A DNA stretch of 64,000 bases. Origin: Staphylococcus sp. NRL 16/872 (GTDB lineage: Bacteria; Bacillota; Bacilli; Staphylococcales; Staphylococcaceae). This document shows positions 18,305 to 26,125 of the stretch, piece after piece (the stretch's first letter is position 1; each line of letters begins with the position of its first letter). Below the pieces are notes generated by a model that searched no databases, was not told the origin of the DNA, and saw only the letters and a list, made by a program, of their open reading frames with translations. The position numbers and the translations under genes were made by a program. Location: contig NZ_CP119327.1 in assembly GCF_022815905.2 (NCBI RefSeq), positions 682,001-746,000 of the forward strand. Direction: 5' to 3'.

Positions 18305-18338
18305 AAAGATGCGTTTCTTAATACGCATCTTTATTTTT
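18305..18338 (+). terminator. Terminator-like hairpin in the leader of the opine dehydrogenase gene
   Basis: AAAGATGCGT (18305-18314) pairs perfectly with ACGCATCTTT (18323-18332), followed by ATTTTTTG. No gene ends just upstream on the plus strand, so this lies in the leader of the gene at 18419, about 80 bases before its start, and could act as an attenuator. Confidence 0.6.
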
Positions 18339-18418
18339 TGAAGAACTTTAAAAAGAATTTAAGTAAGATTTCTACATATTTTAATGTTTAACAACTATTA
18401 AGAAAAGAGGGTTATTAA

Positions 18419-19489
18419 ATGAAAATAGCAGTCGTAGGATCAGGCAATGGCGCAGTAACTGCTGCGGTAGATATGGTAGACCAAGGTCATGATGTGAAGT
18501 TATATTGTCGAAATTCATCGATTAAAAAATTTCAAAATGCGATGGATAAAGGTGGATTTGATTATAACGATGAAAGAGAAGAAAAATTCATTCCATTTAC
18601 AGATATAAGTGATGATATTTCTTACGTACTAAAAGACGCTGAAATTATTCAAGTTGTTATTCCTTCTTCATATATTGAATATTACGCGAAGATTATGGCT
18701 GAACATGTGACAAATGATCAATTAATCTTCTTCAATATCGCTGCTGCAATGGCGTCCATTCGTTTTATGAATGTACTGGAAGATCGTCATATTGAGGTGC
18801 AACCTAAGTTTGCGGAAGCTAATACATTAACATATGGTACACGTGTAGATTTCGAAGAGGCGCGCGTAGATTTATCACTTAAGGTACGTAAAGTCTTCTT
18901 TTCAACTTATAAAAAGGAAGAATTAAGTGAGAGCTTCGAAAAAGTGAGTCAGATTTATCCTTATTTAGTTAAAGAGGAAAATTTATGGAAGACTAACTTA
19001 GAAAATGGTAATCCAGAGGTTCATCCTGGACCAACATTACTGAATGTAGGGCGTATAGACTATGCTGATTCATTTGCATTATATAAAGAAGGGATTACAA
19101 AACATACGGTTAGATTATTACATGCAATTGAATTAGAGCGTTTAACACTAGGACGTAAATTAGGCTTCGAACTTTTAACTGCAAAAGAAGCCCGTATTCA
19201 ACGCGGTTATTTAGAAAGAAAAGATGAAGATGAACCGTTAAATCGTTTATTTAACACAAGTCCAGTATTCTCTCAAATTCCAGGACCTAATTCTGTACAA
19301 AACCGCTATCTAACTGAGGATATAGCGTATGGTCTTGTTTTATGGTCAAGCTTAGGACGTGCCATTGATGTAGATACGCCTAACATTGATGCCGTTATCA
19401 TGATTGCTTCTACTATTTTAGAAAGAGATTTCTTTAATGAGGGATTAACTGTAGAAGAATTAGGTTTAGATAAACTTGGACTAGAATAG
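18419..19489 (+). CDS. NAD(P)-dependent opine/octopine dehydrogenase family protein
   Basis: A 356-residue oxidoreductase. The N-terminal Rossmann motif is VVGSGNGAVTAAVDMVDQGH (about 5-24). The C-terminal octopine-dehydrogenase domain (about 185-330) has the conserved His-Pro-Gly block NPEVHPGPTLLNVGRI. Such enzymes join an amino acid to a 2-oxo acid or do the reverse. It differs from the staphylopine synthase CntM in lacking the cnt neighbours. The nhaC-type antiporter gene follows after 73 bases, so the two probably form an operon. Substrates are unknown. Confidence 0.85.
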   Translation: MKIAVVGSGNGAVTAAVDMVDQGHDVKLYCRNSSIKKFQNAMDKGGFDYNDEREEKFIPFTDISDDISYVLKDAEIIQVVIPSSYIEYYAKIMAEHVTNDQLIFFNIAAAMASIRFMNVLEDRHIEVQPKFAEANTLTYGTRVDFEEARVDLSLKVRKVFFSTYKKEELSESFEKVSQIYPYLVKEENLWKTNLENGNPEVHPGPTLLNVGRIDYADSFALYKEGITKHTVRLLHAIELERLTLGRKLGFELLTAKEARIQRGYLERKDEDEPLNRLFNTSPVFSQIPGPNSVQNRYLTEDIAYGLVLWSSLGRAIDVDTPNIDAVIMIASTILERDFFNEGLTVEELGLDKLGLE

Positions 19490-19562
19490 TACAAGAGTAG
19501 AAGTGAATAGATTGAAATCAAACAGAAAAGAGGTTTTTAAAAAATAATTAAGGGGGATGATT

Positions 19563-20969
19563 ATGAAAAGGAAACCAACATTTTTTGAGGCAATATCTAC
19601 AATTATTGTGATGGTGATTGTTGTAACCACAGGCTTTATTATATTTGATATACCTATTCAAGTTTTATTATTAATATCTTCAGCCTATGCTGCATTAATC
19701 GCTTTTCGAGTTGGATTGAGATGGACGGATTTAGAAGAAGGTATTACACATCGTTTAACGACTGCGATGCCTGCGATATTTATCATTTTAGCAGTAGGGA
19801 TTATTGTAGGTAGTTGGATGTATTCAGGTACTGTGCCAGCGTTAATTTATTATGGTTTGAAATTTCTTAATCCTAATTATTTTTTAGTCTCAGCATTTGT
19901 TATTTCAGCAATTTGTAGTGTGGCTACAGGTACAGCATGGGGTTCGGCTTCAACAGCTGGTATCGCATTAATCTCAATTGCTGGCCAATTAGATATGAAT
20001 TTAGGAATGGCAGCAGGCGCAATTATTGCCGGTGCTGTTTTTGGTGATAAAATGTCACCTTTATCAGATACTACAAACTTAGCTGCATTAGTCACTAAGG
20101 TTAATATCTTTTCTCATATTAGAGCAATGATGTGGACTACCATTCCAGCTTCAATTATCGGTATTATTGTATGGTTCTTCGCAGGTTTAAATTCTAAAAG
20201 TAGTGCCAATTCTAAACAAATTAAGGCATTATTAAATGAACTTTCAACAGCCTATAATATTAATATTTGGGTCTGGGTGCCTTTAATAGTCATCATAATA
20301 TGTCTACTATGTAAAGTTTCTACGGTACCGTCAATGCTAGCTTCTAGTTTGAGTGCGCTTATCGTAGGTTCATTGAATAATCATTTCAATATTGTTGATG
20401 GTTTTAAAGCAACATTTGATGGCTTTAAATCAGAAATGACTGGTATGAGTCATTTTTCTAAAAATGCCACGACCTTGATGGAACAGGGCGGCATGATGAG
20501 TATGACACAAATTATTGTTACTATCTTCTGTGGCTACGCGTTTGCAGGGATTGTAGAAAAATCAGGATGCTTAGATGTTATGGTACAAACTGTGTCTAAA
20601 GGCGTAAAATCGGTTGGCACATTAATATTGATTACTGTTATATGCTGTTTAATGATGGTATTTGCTGCTGGGGTAGCTTCAATCGTTATCATTATGGTAG
20701 GTGTGTTAATGAAAGAAATGTTTGAAGATAGAAACTTGGATAGAAGTAATTTATCAAGAACATTAGAGGATTCAAGTACCATGGTATTACCTTTAATACC
20801 TTGGGGCACATCAGGTATATATTATACCCAACAATTAGGCGTTTCAGTTGATCAATTCTTTATTTGGACAGTCCCATGTTATTTATGTGCTGTTCTAGCA
20901 ATTATTTATGGTTTTACTGGTATTGGTATTCGTAAAAAAAGTAAGAATGAAAATGTAAATAATTCGTAA
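19563..20969 (+). CDS. nhaC: NhaC family Na+/H+ antiporter
   Basis: Polytopic transporter of 468 residues with about 11-12 hydrophobic helices. The family block GAVFGDKMSPLSDTTNLAA (about 160-178) holds the conserved Asp and Ser-Pro-Leu-Ser-Asp. NhaC-type proteins exchange sodium for protons or couple to amino/organic acids (lysine-arginine, malate-lactate). The start is ATG 19563, six bases after AAGGGGG; an ATG two codons earlier touches that site. Cotranscription with the opine-dehydrogenase gene raises the possibility of metabolite exchange rather than pH homeostasis. Confidence 0.87.
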   Translation: MKRKPTFFEAISTIIVMVIVVTTGFIIFDIPIQVLLLISSAYAALIAFRVGLRWTDLEEGITHRLTTAMPAIFIILAVGIIVGSWMYSGTVPALIYYGLKFLNPNYFLVSAFVISAICSVATGTAWGSASTAGIALISIAGQLDMNLGMAAGAIIAGAVFGDKMSPLSDTTNLAALVTKVNIFSHIRAMMWTTIPASIIGIIVWFFAGLNSKSSANSKQIKALLNELSTAYNINIWVWVPLIVIIICLLCKVSTVPSMLASSLSALIVGSLNNHFNIVDGFKATFDGFKSEMTGMSHFSKNATTLMEQGGMMSMTQIIVTIFCGYAFAGIVEKSGCLDVMVQTVSKGVKSVGTLILITVICCLMMVFAAGVASIVIIMVGVLMKEMFEDRNLDRSNLSRTLEDSSTMVLPLIPWGTSGIYYTQQLGVSVDQFFIWTVPCYLCAVLAIIYGFTGIGIRKKSKNENVNNS

Positions 20970-21170
20970 ATAAAATGTTTAATTTTCTATATAACGGATA
21001 TAAATAAGTATGTTAGAACATTACATAGATATTTTGTAGCGATGATATCTATTTATTTTGTTTTTAACTAACAATATCCTCAAAATAGATAAAAGTAGTG
21101 GATTCAATTTTTGTAGCGAGAATTGAATCCACGAATGAGAAGTAACCCAAATAAATATAATGTGATATTG
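20970..21170. other. Intergenic stretch with two hairpins sharing TTTTGTAGCGA
   Basis: A perfect 12-bp dyad GTGGATTCAATT (21098-21109) / AATTGAATCCAC (21121-21132) encloses TTTGTAGCGAG. Upstream, TTTTGTAGCGA (near 21033) lies beside another imperfect dyad (ATCTATTT...AAAATAGAT, about 21048-21090). No coding sequence is supported. The element may extend the convergent terminator region. Confidence 0.45.
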
Positions 21171-21216
21171 AAAAAGGTTAAGCAGAAACTCATCTGAGTC
21201 TTTGCTTAACCTTTTT
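21171..21216. terminator. Bidirectional terminator between nhaC and ssaA
   Basis: AAAAAGGTTAAGCA (21171-21184) pairs with TGCTTAACCTTTTT (21203-21216); A and T tracts at the two ends allow function in both directions. Confidence 0.85.
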
Positions 21217-21226
21217 GGCGTAAAAA

Positions 21227-21254
21227 AAAGGATTGTCATTTTAGACAATCCTTT
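21227..21254 (-). terminator. Terminator of ssaA
   Basis: On the minus strand AAAGGATTGTC pairs with GACAATCCTTT and is followed by a run of eight T in total, about 17 bases after the ssaA stop. Confidence 0.9.
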
Positions 21255-21270
21255 AGCAATGTGAGCAATA

Positions 21271-22098
21271 TTAGTGAATGTAGCTATATGCAGCAGCTTG
21301 GCTAGCTGATAATGTACGTGAAGTTACAACACCAGGACCGTGACCATAGTTCATTTCAGATACAGTTACTGAACCGTCATTTCCTACGCTTTCAACGTAA
21401 GCAACGTGACCGTAAGCACCTGCAGTAGATTGCATAATTGAACCAACTGAAGGTGAGTTGTTTACAGTGTAACCAGCTGCTGAAGCTGCACTTGCCCAGT
21501 TGTTAGCGTTACCCCATAATGAGCTAATTCTACCACCTACTCTGTCGTATACATAATAAGTACATTGACCAGAAGTATATAAGTTACTACCAGAGCTTGC
21601 AGAGTTAGAAATTGAAACGCCATTAGATGATGGTGCAGCTGTAGTTGTTACTTTAACGTTATTATTTGAAGTTGAATAACTAGTAGTTGTGTTTCCAGTA
21701 GTTTGAGTACCTGCATTATAAGATTGAGTACTAGTTCTACTGTAGTTATTGTTAGCATAGTGATTATAGCTATTGTAGTTGTAATTACTGCTATTATTAT
21801 TGTTATTGTAACTATAGTTGTAGTTATAGTTGTAATTGTAGTTGTTATGATTATTATTAGTATTTGTAGTGTTAGTTGTATAAGTTTGGTTTGAGTGACT
21901 TAAACGATCTGGGCTCCAGTTACCTTTCCAAGTGTAATGATAGTTACCTTGTTGGTCGATAGTGTAAGAGTAGCTGTATGAAGTTGGATCGTTTGGATTG
22001 TAACCTTGTTCAGCAGCTTGTGCTTCGTGACCATGTCCAGCGATAGCGATTGTTGCAACTCCTGCAGTAGCGATTGTAGCTGTAGCGATTTTTTTCAT
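21271..22098 (-). CDS. ssaA: Staphylococcal secretory antigen SsaA (CHAP amidase)
   Basis: Secreted 275-residue protein. Signal peptide about 1-28 with cleavage after EAQA. Residues about 34-65 hold the Tyr-rich [18 protein letters not shown] block of SsaA. Residues about 70-125 are an Asn/Tyr low-complexity linker encoded by near-tandem hexamers. The CHAP domain occupies about 165-275, with Cys in [13 protein letters not shown] and His in [10 protein letters not shown]. It would hydrolyse peptidoglycan amide bonds. A perfect WalR box lies upstream, AGGAGG precedes the ATG, and a strong terminator follows. It is paralogous to the gene at 16845-17408. Confidence 0.93.
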   Translation of the reverse strand: MKKIATATIATAGVATIAIAGHGHEAQAAEQGYNPNDPTSYSYSYTIDQQGNYHYTWKGNWSPDRLSHSNQTYTTNTTNTNNNHNNYNYNYNYNYSYNNNNNSSNYNYNSYNHYANNNYSRTSTQSYNAGTQTTGNTTTSYSTSNNNVKVTTTAAPSSNGVSISNSASSGSNLYTSGQCTYYVYDRVGGRISSLWGNANNWASAASAAGYTVNNSPSVGSIMQSTAGAYGHVAYVESVGNDGSVTVSEMNYGHGPGVVTSRTLSASQAAAYSYIH

Positions 22099-22200
22099 TT
22101 TAAAATATCCTCCTGAGAATTAAATTAATTTTTATTTATTTATTTAATAGTCATTGGTTGACTTTAAGTCCTATGATTAACTTGTTTCTTTTCGACAAGG

Positions 22201-22252
22201 AATACTTTAGCAGAAAAAAGCAGATTTGTGGGCATTGTTACCATTTTGTAAT
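22201..22252 (-). promoter_or_regulatory. WalR box and promoter of ssaA
   Basis: TGTTAC-N5-TGTAAT at 22236-22252 is a perfect match to TGTWAH-N5-TGTWAH. About 20 bases downstream on the minus strand lies CTGCTAAAGTATT, an extended -10 identical in core to that of the paralogue at 17.5 kb. The transcript would have a leader of about 100 bases containing a CTTGT/ACAAG hairpin. Confidence 0.85.
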
Positions 22253-22779
22253 TTATTGCTAATATATTTTGGTTGAATGAGTATTGATTGAAATTTTTTG
22301 TAATATTTAAAAATACTGTCATATCAGTTTTTATGAGTTTTTATGAAATGTAAACTCATTTTTCTGTAATCTTACTGTAAAAAAACAGCAAAAATTTTTC
22401 CCTTTGAAAAGATATTAAAATTTATAAGTTTTGAACTGTATTTTAATATTAGACTAATAAAATTTTGCTTTTTAATCACTTTATTTATGGAGGGGTTAAA
22501 AAATGGATAGTGTTTAAGTGAAAAATGATATTTTAAAAGCGCTATATATTAAATAAACTAAAAATAAGATAATAAAGTGATATAATTAGTCAAAAGTTTG
22601 CTACTGGTAATACCGAAATAAAACATACAATTATATATGAAGATAGACATTCGATGAAGAACGATGATGTATTACCTCGTAGTATGTCATCGTTAATAGG
22701 AAAGAGAGTTATAGGGGAAGATAACTTAATTTCTATTTATGTCGTGTCTTTATATATTATAAAGTGAGAGGACATATGT
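22253..22779 (+). promoter_or_regulatory. Leader/intergenic region before the AraC gene, with a 16-bp hairpin
   Basis: About 530 bases without a credible gene. It contains GGAGGGG (22489-22495) placed seven bases before ATG 22503, which opens only four codons (Met-Asp-Ser-Val-stop). Further on, 22660-22694 folds into a fully paired 16-bp stem (three G-U pairs) closed by CTC, about 85 bases before the AraC start. No terminator T tract follows it, so it is more likely a leader structure or operator. Confidence 0.5.
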
Positions 22780-23631
22780 ATGATTAATAACTTTTCGGTA
22801 AAACTTTTAAAAAATATAAAGATAAGTAGGCAAAAGGAATCGAATATCAAATTAATCTATTGGCTAAAGGGATCTGGACAGATTACTTTAAATTTAGATA
22901 AATTTCAAATGAAATCACGTGATTTAATATTTATTATGCTCAATGATTTATATTCTATTGAAAGTAAAGAAGATTCTATTGTTGCAGTAATGGAAATTGC
23001 TTTTAAAGATTATTTAAGATACGCAGATGATTATATTAAATTACATGGTTATAAATTTTCATCAATAGAAAGAAAGCAAATGGAACCTTTCATTATTAAT
23101 TTACTTGAATTTGAATGTCGGAAACCTAAAATTCTTCATATAAAAGATAAATTAGTTAAACACTTGTGTGTAGAATTAGGATACATTCAACGCAAACATC
23201 GTCAGAATTCTAAATTAGAGAATGCATTAGTTGACGAAGTGCATGAATATATCATCGAACATCATGATCAAAAGATTAATAGACAAGATCTTGCAAATTC
23301 TTTGAATATGTCAAATAAAGAATTGAGTCAGGTCATTAAATATCATACACCCTACAATAATATTACTCAGTATATTAATGATGTTAGATTAAAGTTGTGT
23401 TTAATAGATATTTTGAAAAGTAAAACACTTATCCAAGATATCGCTTTTGAACATGGTTTTAATCATTTTCCACGTTTTATTGCTCTATTTAATGAGAAAT
23501 ACGGTGCAACACCTGGGCAAGTAAGAAAAAATAAACAACCCTTAAATTTAAACAATTTAGAAACAAAAGAAATACCTTTCGATGAGAAAGCACAACTACT
23601 CATTGCTGAGGCAAAAAGTCATTATCATTAA
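22780..23631 (+). CDS. AraC family transcriptional regulator
   Basis: A 283-residue protein. The C-terminal AraC DNA-binding domain (about 150-250) contains two HTHs: DLANSLNMSNKELSQVIKYH and the AraC signature IQDIAFEHGFNHFPRFIALF followed by NEKYGATPGQVRKN. The N-terminal part (about 1-120) looks like a cupin-type sensor (WLKGSGQITLNLDKFQMKSR). Effector and targets are unknown. It lies between ssaA and Sar-family genes, the same setting as I recall in S. aureus. The start has GAGAGGA upstream. Confidence 0.88.
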   Translation: MINNFSVKLLKNIKISRQKESNIKLIYWLKGSGQITLNLDKFQMKSRDLIFIMLNDLYSIESKEDSIVAVMEIAFKDYLRYADDYIKLHGYKFSSIERKQMEPFIINLLEFECRKPKILHIKDKLVKHLCVELGYIQRKHRQNSKLENALVDEVHEYIIEHHDQKINRQDLANSLNMSNKELSQVIKYHTPYNNITQYINDVRLKLCLIDILKSKTLIQDIAFEHGFNHFPRFIALFNEKYGATPGQVRKNKQPLNLNNLETKEIPFDEKAQLLIAEAKSHYH

Positions 23632-23843
23632 TAATATTAGTAATTACTTCTATATAAATATAGGTGGTTAATGTGTACTGAATAACTATTACTAAAAAAA
23701 TAATGCTTATCTAATTTTTAAAACATTAACATGATATATGAAGATATTGATATCTCAATTGAAGATAGAAATATAGACGTTTATCTTCTACTCCAATCAT
23801 TTAATATTGGATTTATATGCAAGATCATGAGGTGACATGTATC

Positions 23844-24584
23844 ATGGAAAAAAGAAAATTAGAGATTTTATTATTTTATTTAGTCTATATTAAAGCTATT
23901 AGCGAAGTTTTAAAGTATTCAAGAAATTTAACTTTAGATCAACTAAAGTTATTGAATGAAATTATTACTTATAATGAAACTCATCAACGTGGTGTATATA
24001 TAGAGGATTTAATTAAATCAATGCACATGTCTAAAAGAAATATTAGATATAATTTAGAACATTTATATCACTTGGAGTGGATCATTAAAGTTCGAGATGA
24101 TACGGATCAACGACGTTTATTAATTTTACCAACTAACTTTTACCATAAAAAGTTAGATATTCTGTTTATAGAAGTTGAGGAATTAATTAAATTAAAATAT
24201 TTCAGTGCAGAATTAAGTCATATTCAATCTTTAAAACTGTCCTATGTCATTATCATTAGTAGTGCTTTAAATCAGGTGAAACAAATTGCACAACGATATA
24301 ATTTAACATTAGATGAGTTATTTATTTTAGGAAAATTAATTTACTCTCACGGTACGATTTCCTTAAAATCAGTTAACGATTTCTCTCATCATTGTTTAAT
24401 AGGTACACCTAATACAATTAATCGTTTATCTCAAAAAGGTTATATCGTCAAATGTAGGAATAATAAAGATGAACGTTTGGTAAATATTAAAATAGTAGAA
24501 TCGCGAGCATATGAAACCGAAACCTTATTTATTCAATGTTACAATAAACTTCAAACGGAAATGAAAATAAATGATTTAACATGA
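23844..24584 (+). CDS. sarY: SarA-family two-domain regulator (SarY-like)
   Basis: About 246 residues made of two tandem winged-helix SarA/MarR modules (about 1-120 and 125-245). Each ends in the wing signature: VRDDTDQRRLLILP in the first, CRNNKDERLVNIKI in the second, matching the SarA-family D-E-R-x-x-x-I/V pattern. Two-domain members are SarS, SarU and SarY. The symbol rests on length and position upstream of sarR. ATG 23844 follows GAGGTG by nine bases; an ATG nine codons upstream lacks a site. It would regulate virulence or wall genes; targets are not visible. Confidence 0.72.
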   Translation: MEKRKLEILLFYLVYIKAISEVLKYSRNLTLDQLKLLNEIITYNETHQRGVYIEDLIKSMHMSKRNIRYNLEHLYHLEWIIKVRDDTDQRRLLILPTNFYHKKLDILFIEVEELIKLKYFSAELSHIQSLKLSYVIIISSALNQVKQIAQRYNLTLDELFILGKLIYSHGTISLKSVNDFSHHCLIGTPNTINRLSQKGYIVKCRNNKDERLVNIKIVESRAYETETLFIQCYNKLQTEMKINDLT

Positions 24585-24606
24585 AACGAGAAGGAGTTTA
24601 TTTTTT

Positions 24607-24930
24607 ATGATATTGGATAATGTAAATCCTGATGATTTATTCCCAACTGAAAAAAAGGGGCCTTCAGTGTTAGGTATGATTGAATATAAAGTACAAGAAC
24701 AAACTGAATTTGAAGGTGCTTTTATAGCCACATCTGAACGTTTAATTATGAACGTGGATATGAACGGTCAGTTTTATTATAGAAACATCCCATATAATGA
24801 AGTTGAAAATATAGAATATAATGGTGAAGACGTTATTTTTACATTTAATATTGGTAAAGTACCAATGACACGTATTCAATCAGAGGATGTTAAGTCTTTT
24901 GTAGAATATGTGGAGGAAAAAATTAAATAG
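24607..24930 (+). CDS. Hypothetical protein with bacterial PH-like fold
   Basis: A 107-residue soluble protein. The pattern of short beta strands (FEGAFIATSERLIMNVDMNG, then YRNIPYNEVENIEY and VIFTFNIGKVPMTRI) resembles the YokE/bPH small PH-like domains, ending in an amphipathic helix (VKSFVEYVEEKIK). GAGAAGGAG precedes the ATG. It lies 22 bases after the SarY-like gene and probably shares its transcript. Function is unknown. Confidence 0.75.
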   Translation: MILDNVNPDDLFPTEKKGPSVLGMIEYKVQEQTEFEGAFIATSERLIMNVDMNGQFYYRNIPYNEVENIEYNGEDVIFTFNIGKVPMTRIQSEDVKSFVEYVEEKIK

Positions 24931-25093
24931 ATAAAATGAAGAAATAATAGACTAGTATGGTTCTTGATATTTGTTTAAGAGAGCTGTCCTAGTATTTTTA
25001 TATCTCAGAAATTCATTGTTAAATTGATTAAGCGTAATTTAATTGAGCGAATTAGAATTTAATATATAATATCATTTTAAGTTCATAAAAATA

Positions 25094-25121
25094 TTGAAAT
25101 ATTATACTTAAATGTTATAAA
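25094..25121 (+). promoter_or_regulatory. Candidate sarR promoter
   Basis: TTGAAA (25094-25099), a 16-base spacer, and TATAAA (25116-25121), about 95 bases before the sarR start in a 286-base AT-rich gap that shows nothing else. Confidence 0.45.
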
Positions 25122-25216
25122 ATAAATTTTATAGCATAAGAAATGTTTAGTTTAGTAGTAATAGGACAAATGAACCTTGTAGCAACGAGATGTACATCGG
25201 AGGAGTGGTTTAGAAT

Positions 25217-25561
25217 ATGGGACAAATTAAAGACATCAATGATTTAGTTAACGCAACATTTCAAGTGAAAAAATTTTTTAAGGATACTAAAAAGAAATAT
25301 AACTTAAATTATGAAGAAATTTATATTTTGAATTATATTGTTAAAAGTAAGACCAATGAAATAACTTCTAAAGAAATTGCGACTTATTCAGAATTTAAAC
25401 CTTATTACTTGACTAAAGCATTACAAAAATTAAAAGATTTACAGTTATTATCAAAAAAACGTAGCATACAAGATGAAAGAACAGTTATTGTTTATGTAAC
25501 AGAGGAACAACGCGAAAAGATTAATAAGTTAATTGCTGAACTAGAGAAATACATTAAATAA
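25217..25561 (+). CDS. sarR: Staphylococcal accessory regulator R
   Basis: A 114-residue single-domain winged-helix protein of the SarA family. The sequence [15 protein letters not shown] at the N-terminus, the recognition region [17 protein letters not shown] and the wing [16 protein letters not shown] are close to SarR of S. aureus as I remember it. SarR binds the sarA promoters and the agr intergenic region, repressing SarA. The sequence is strongly conserved, so I am confident of the symbol. GGAGGAG precedes the ATG; a hairpin terminator follows. Confidence 0.95.
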   Translation: MGQIKDINDLVNATFQVKKFFKDTKKKYNLNYEEIYILNYIVKSKTNEITSKEIATYSEFKPYYLTKALQKLKDLQLLSKKRSIQDERTVIVYVTEEQREKINKLIAELEKYIK

Positions 25562-25595
25562 TACGTCGGCATTAATATAATAATTATGTATGAAG

Positions 25596-25740
25596 AGTCT
25601 GGGACATAATTACTAGAGAAATAGCCAGTAAATGAGTTTTAACAAATTCATTTACTGGCTTCTTTATTTACAATACTCCGTATTGTTGGCTCGCTTTCTT
25701 AGGGGACAGCTTCAGCTTGTCCTGTTCCCTCAAGAGTCTC
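25596..25740. repeat. Hairpin-rich intergenic repeat after sarR
   Basis: AGCCAGTAAATGA (25623-25635) pairs perfectly with TCATTTACTGGCT (25648-25660), followed by TCTTTATTT, a working terminator for sarR. It is preceded by TCTGGGACATAA and followed by a second dyad around GGGACAGCTTCAGCTTGTCC (25704-25723). The GGGACA opening recalls the intergenic palindrome family seen at 49.2 kb. Confidence 0.7.
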
Positions 25741-25795
25741 GCCAAAATACTTTGTATTTATATGTAATTTTACATTGTAATACTTTAAAAAAATA

Positions 25796-25850
25796 AGGCA
25801 CTTTCGTATAATTTAATAAACATCACTAAACTAAATTAACGAGGTGCCTT
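25796..25850 (+). promoter_or_regulatory. IS leader hairpin that can mask the ribosome site
   Basis: AAGGCAC (25796-25802) is complementary to GTGCCTT (25844-25850), which immediately precedes the transposase-remnant ATG and includes part of its GAGGTG ribosome site. A promoter-like TATAAT (within TCGTATAATTTAA) lies inside the loop, so internal transcripts would lack the masking arm. Confidence 0.55.
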
Positions 25851-26054
25851 ATGTATAAAAATTATAACATGACTTAACTTACTCTACCAATGGAAACTTC
25901 AGTTCTTATCCCCACAAATGATATTTCACGACATGTAAATGATATTGTTGAAACAATTCCTGACAATGAATTCGATGAATTCAGACATCACCGTGGTGCA
26001 ACTTCGTACCATCCTATTTTTAATGTCCATGACTTTTGTCATCTTGATAGTTAA
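25851..26054 (+). pseudogene. IS1182/IS1272-type transposase remnant
   Basis: The frame opens MYKNYNMT, hits TAA (where the intact family has a Gln codon), then continues LTLPMETSVLIPTNDISRHV...DNEFDEFRHHRGATSYHP, which I recognise as the N-terminus of IS1182-family transposases such as IS1272. Similarity ends near 26015 and a stop follows at 26052. Only about 55 of some 500 codons remain, so it is a relic. It occupies the position where S. aureus carries the urease operon. Confidence 0.85.
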
Positions 26055-26125
26055 CTTTAATTTGTTAAAGTCGAGTGTTAAACTAAGATTAAACGATACT
26101 TTAAATAATGAATAGGTGAGAGAAG

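Noticed and set aside
25981-26054. A second gene fragment after the IS remnant
   Set aside because: The last 13 codons of the frame show no family resemblance and are followed by stops in all nearby frames.
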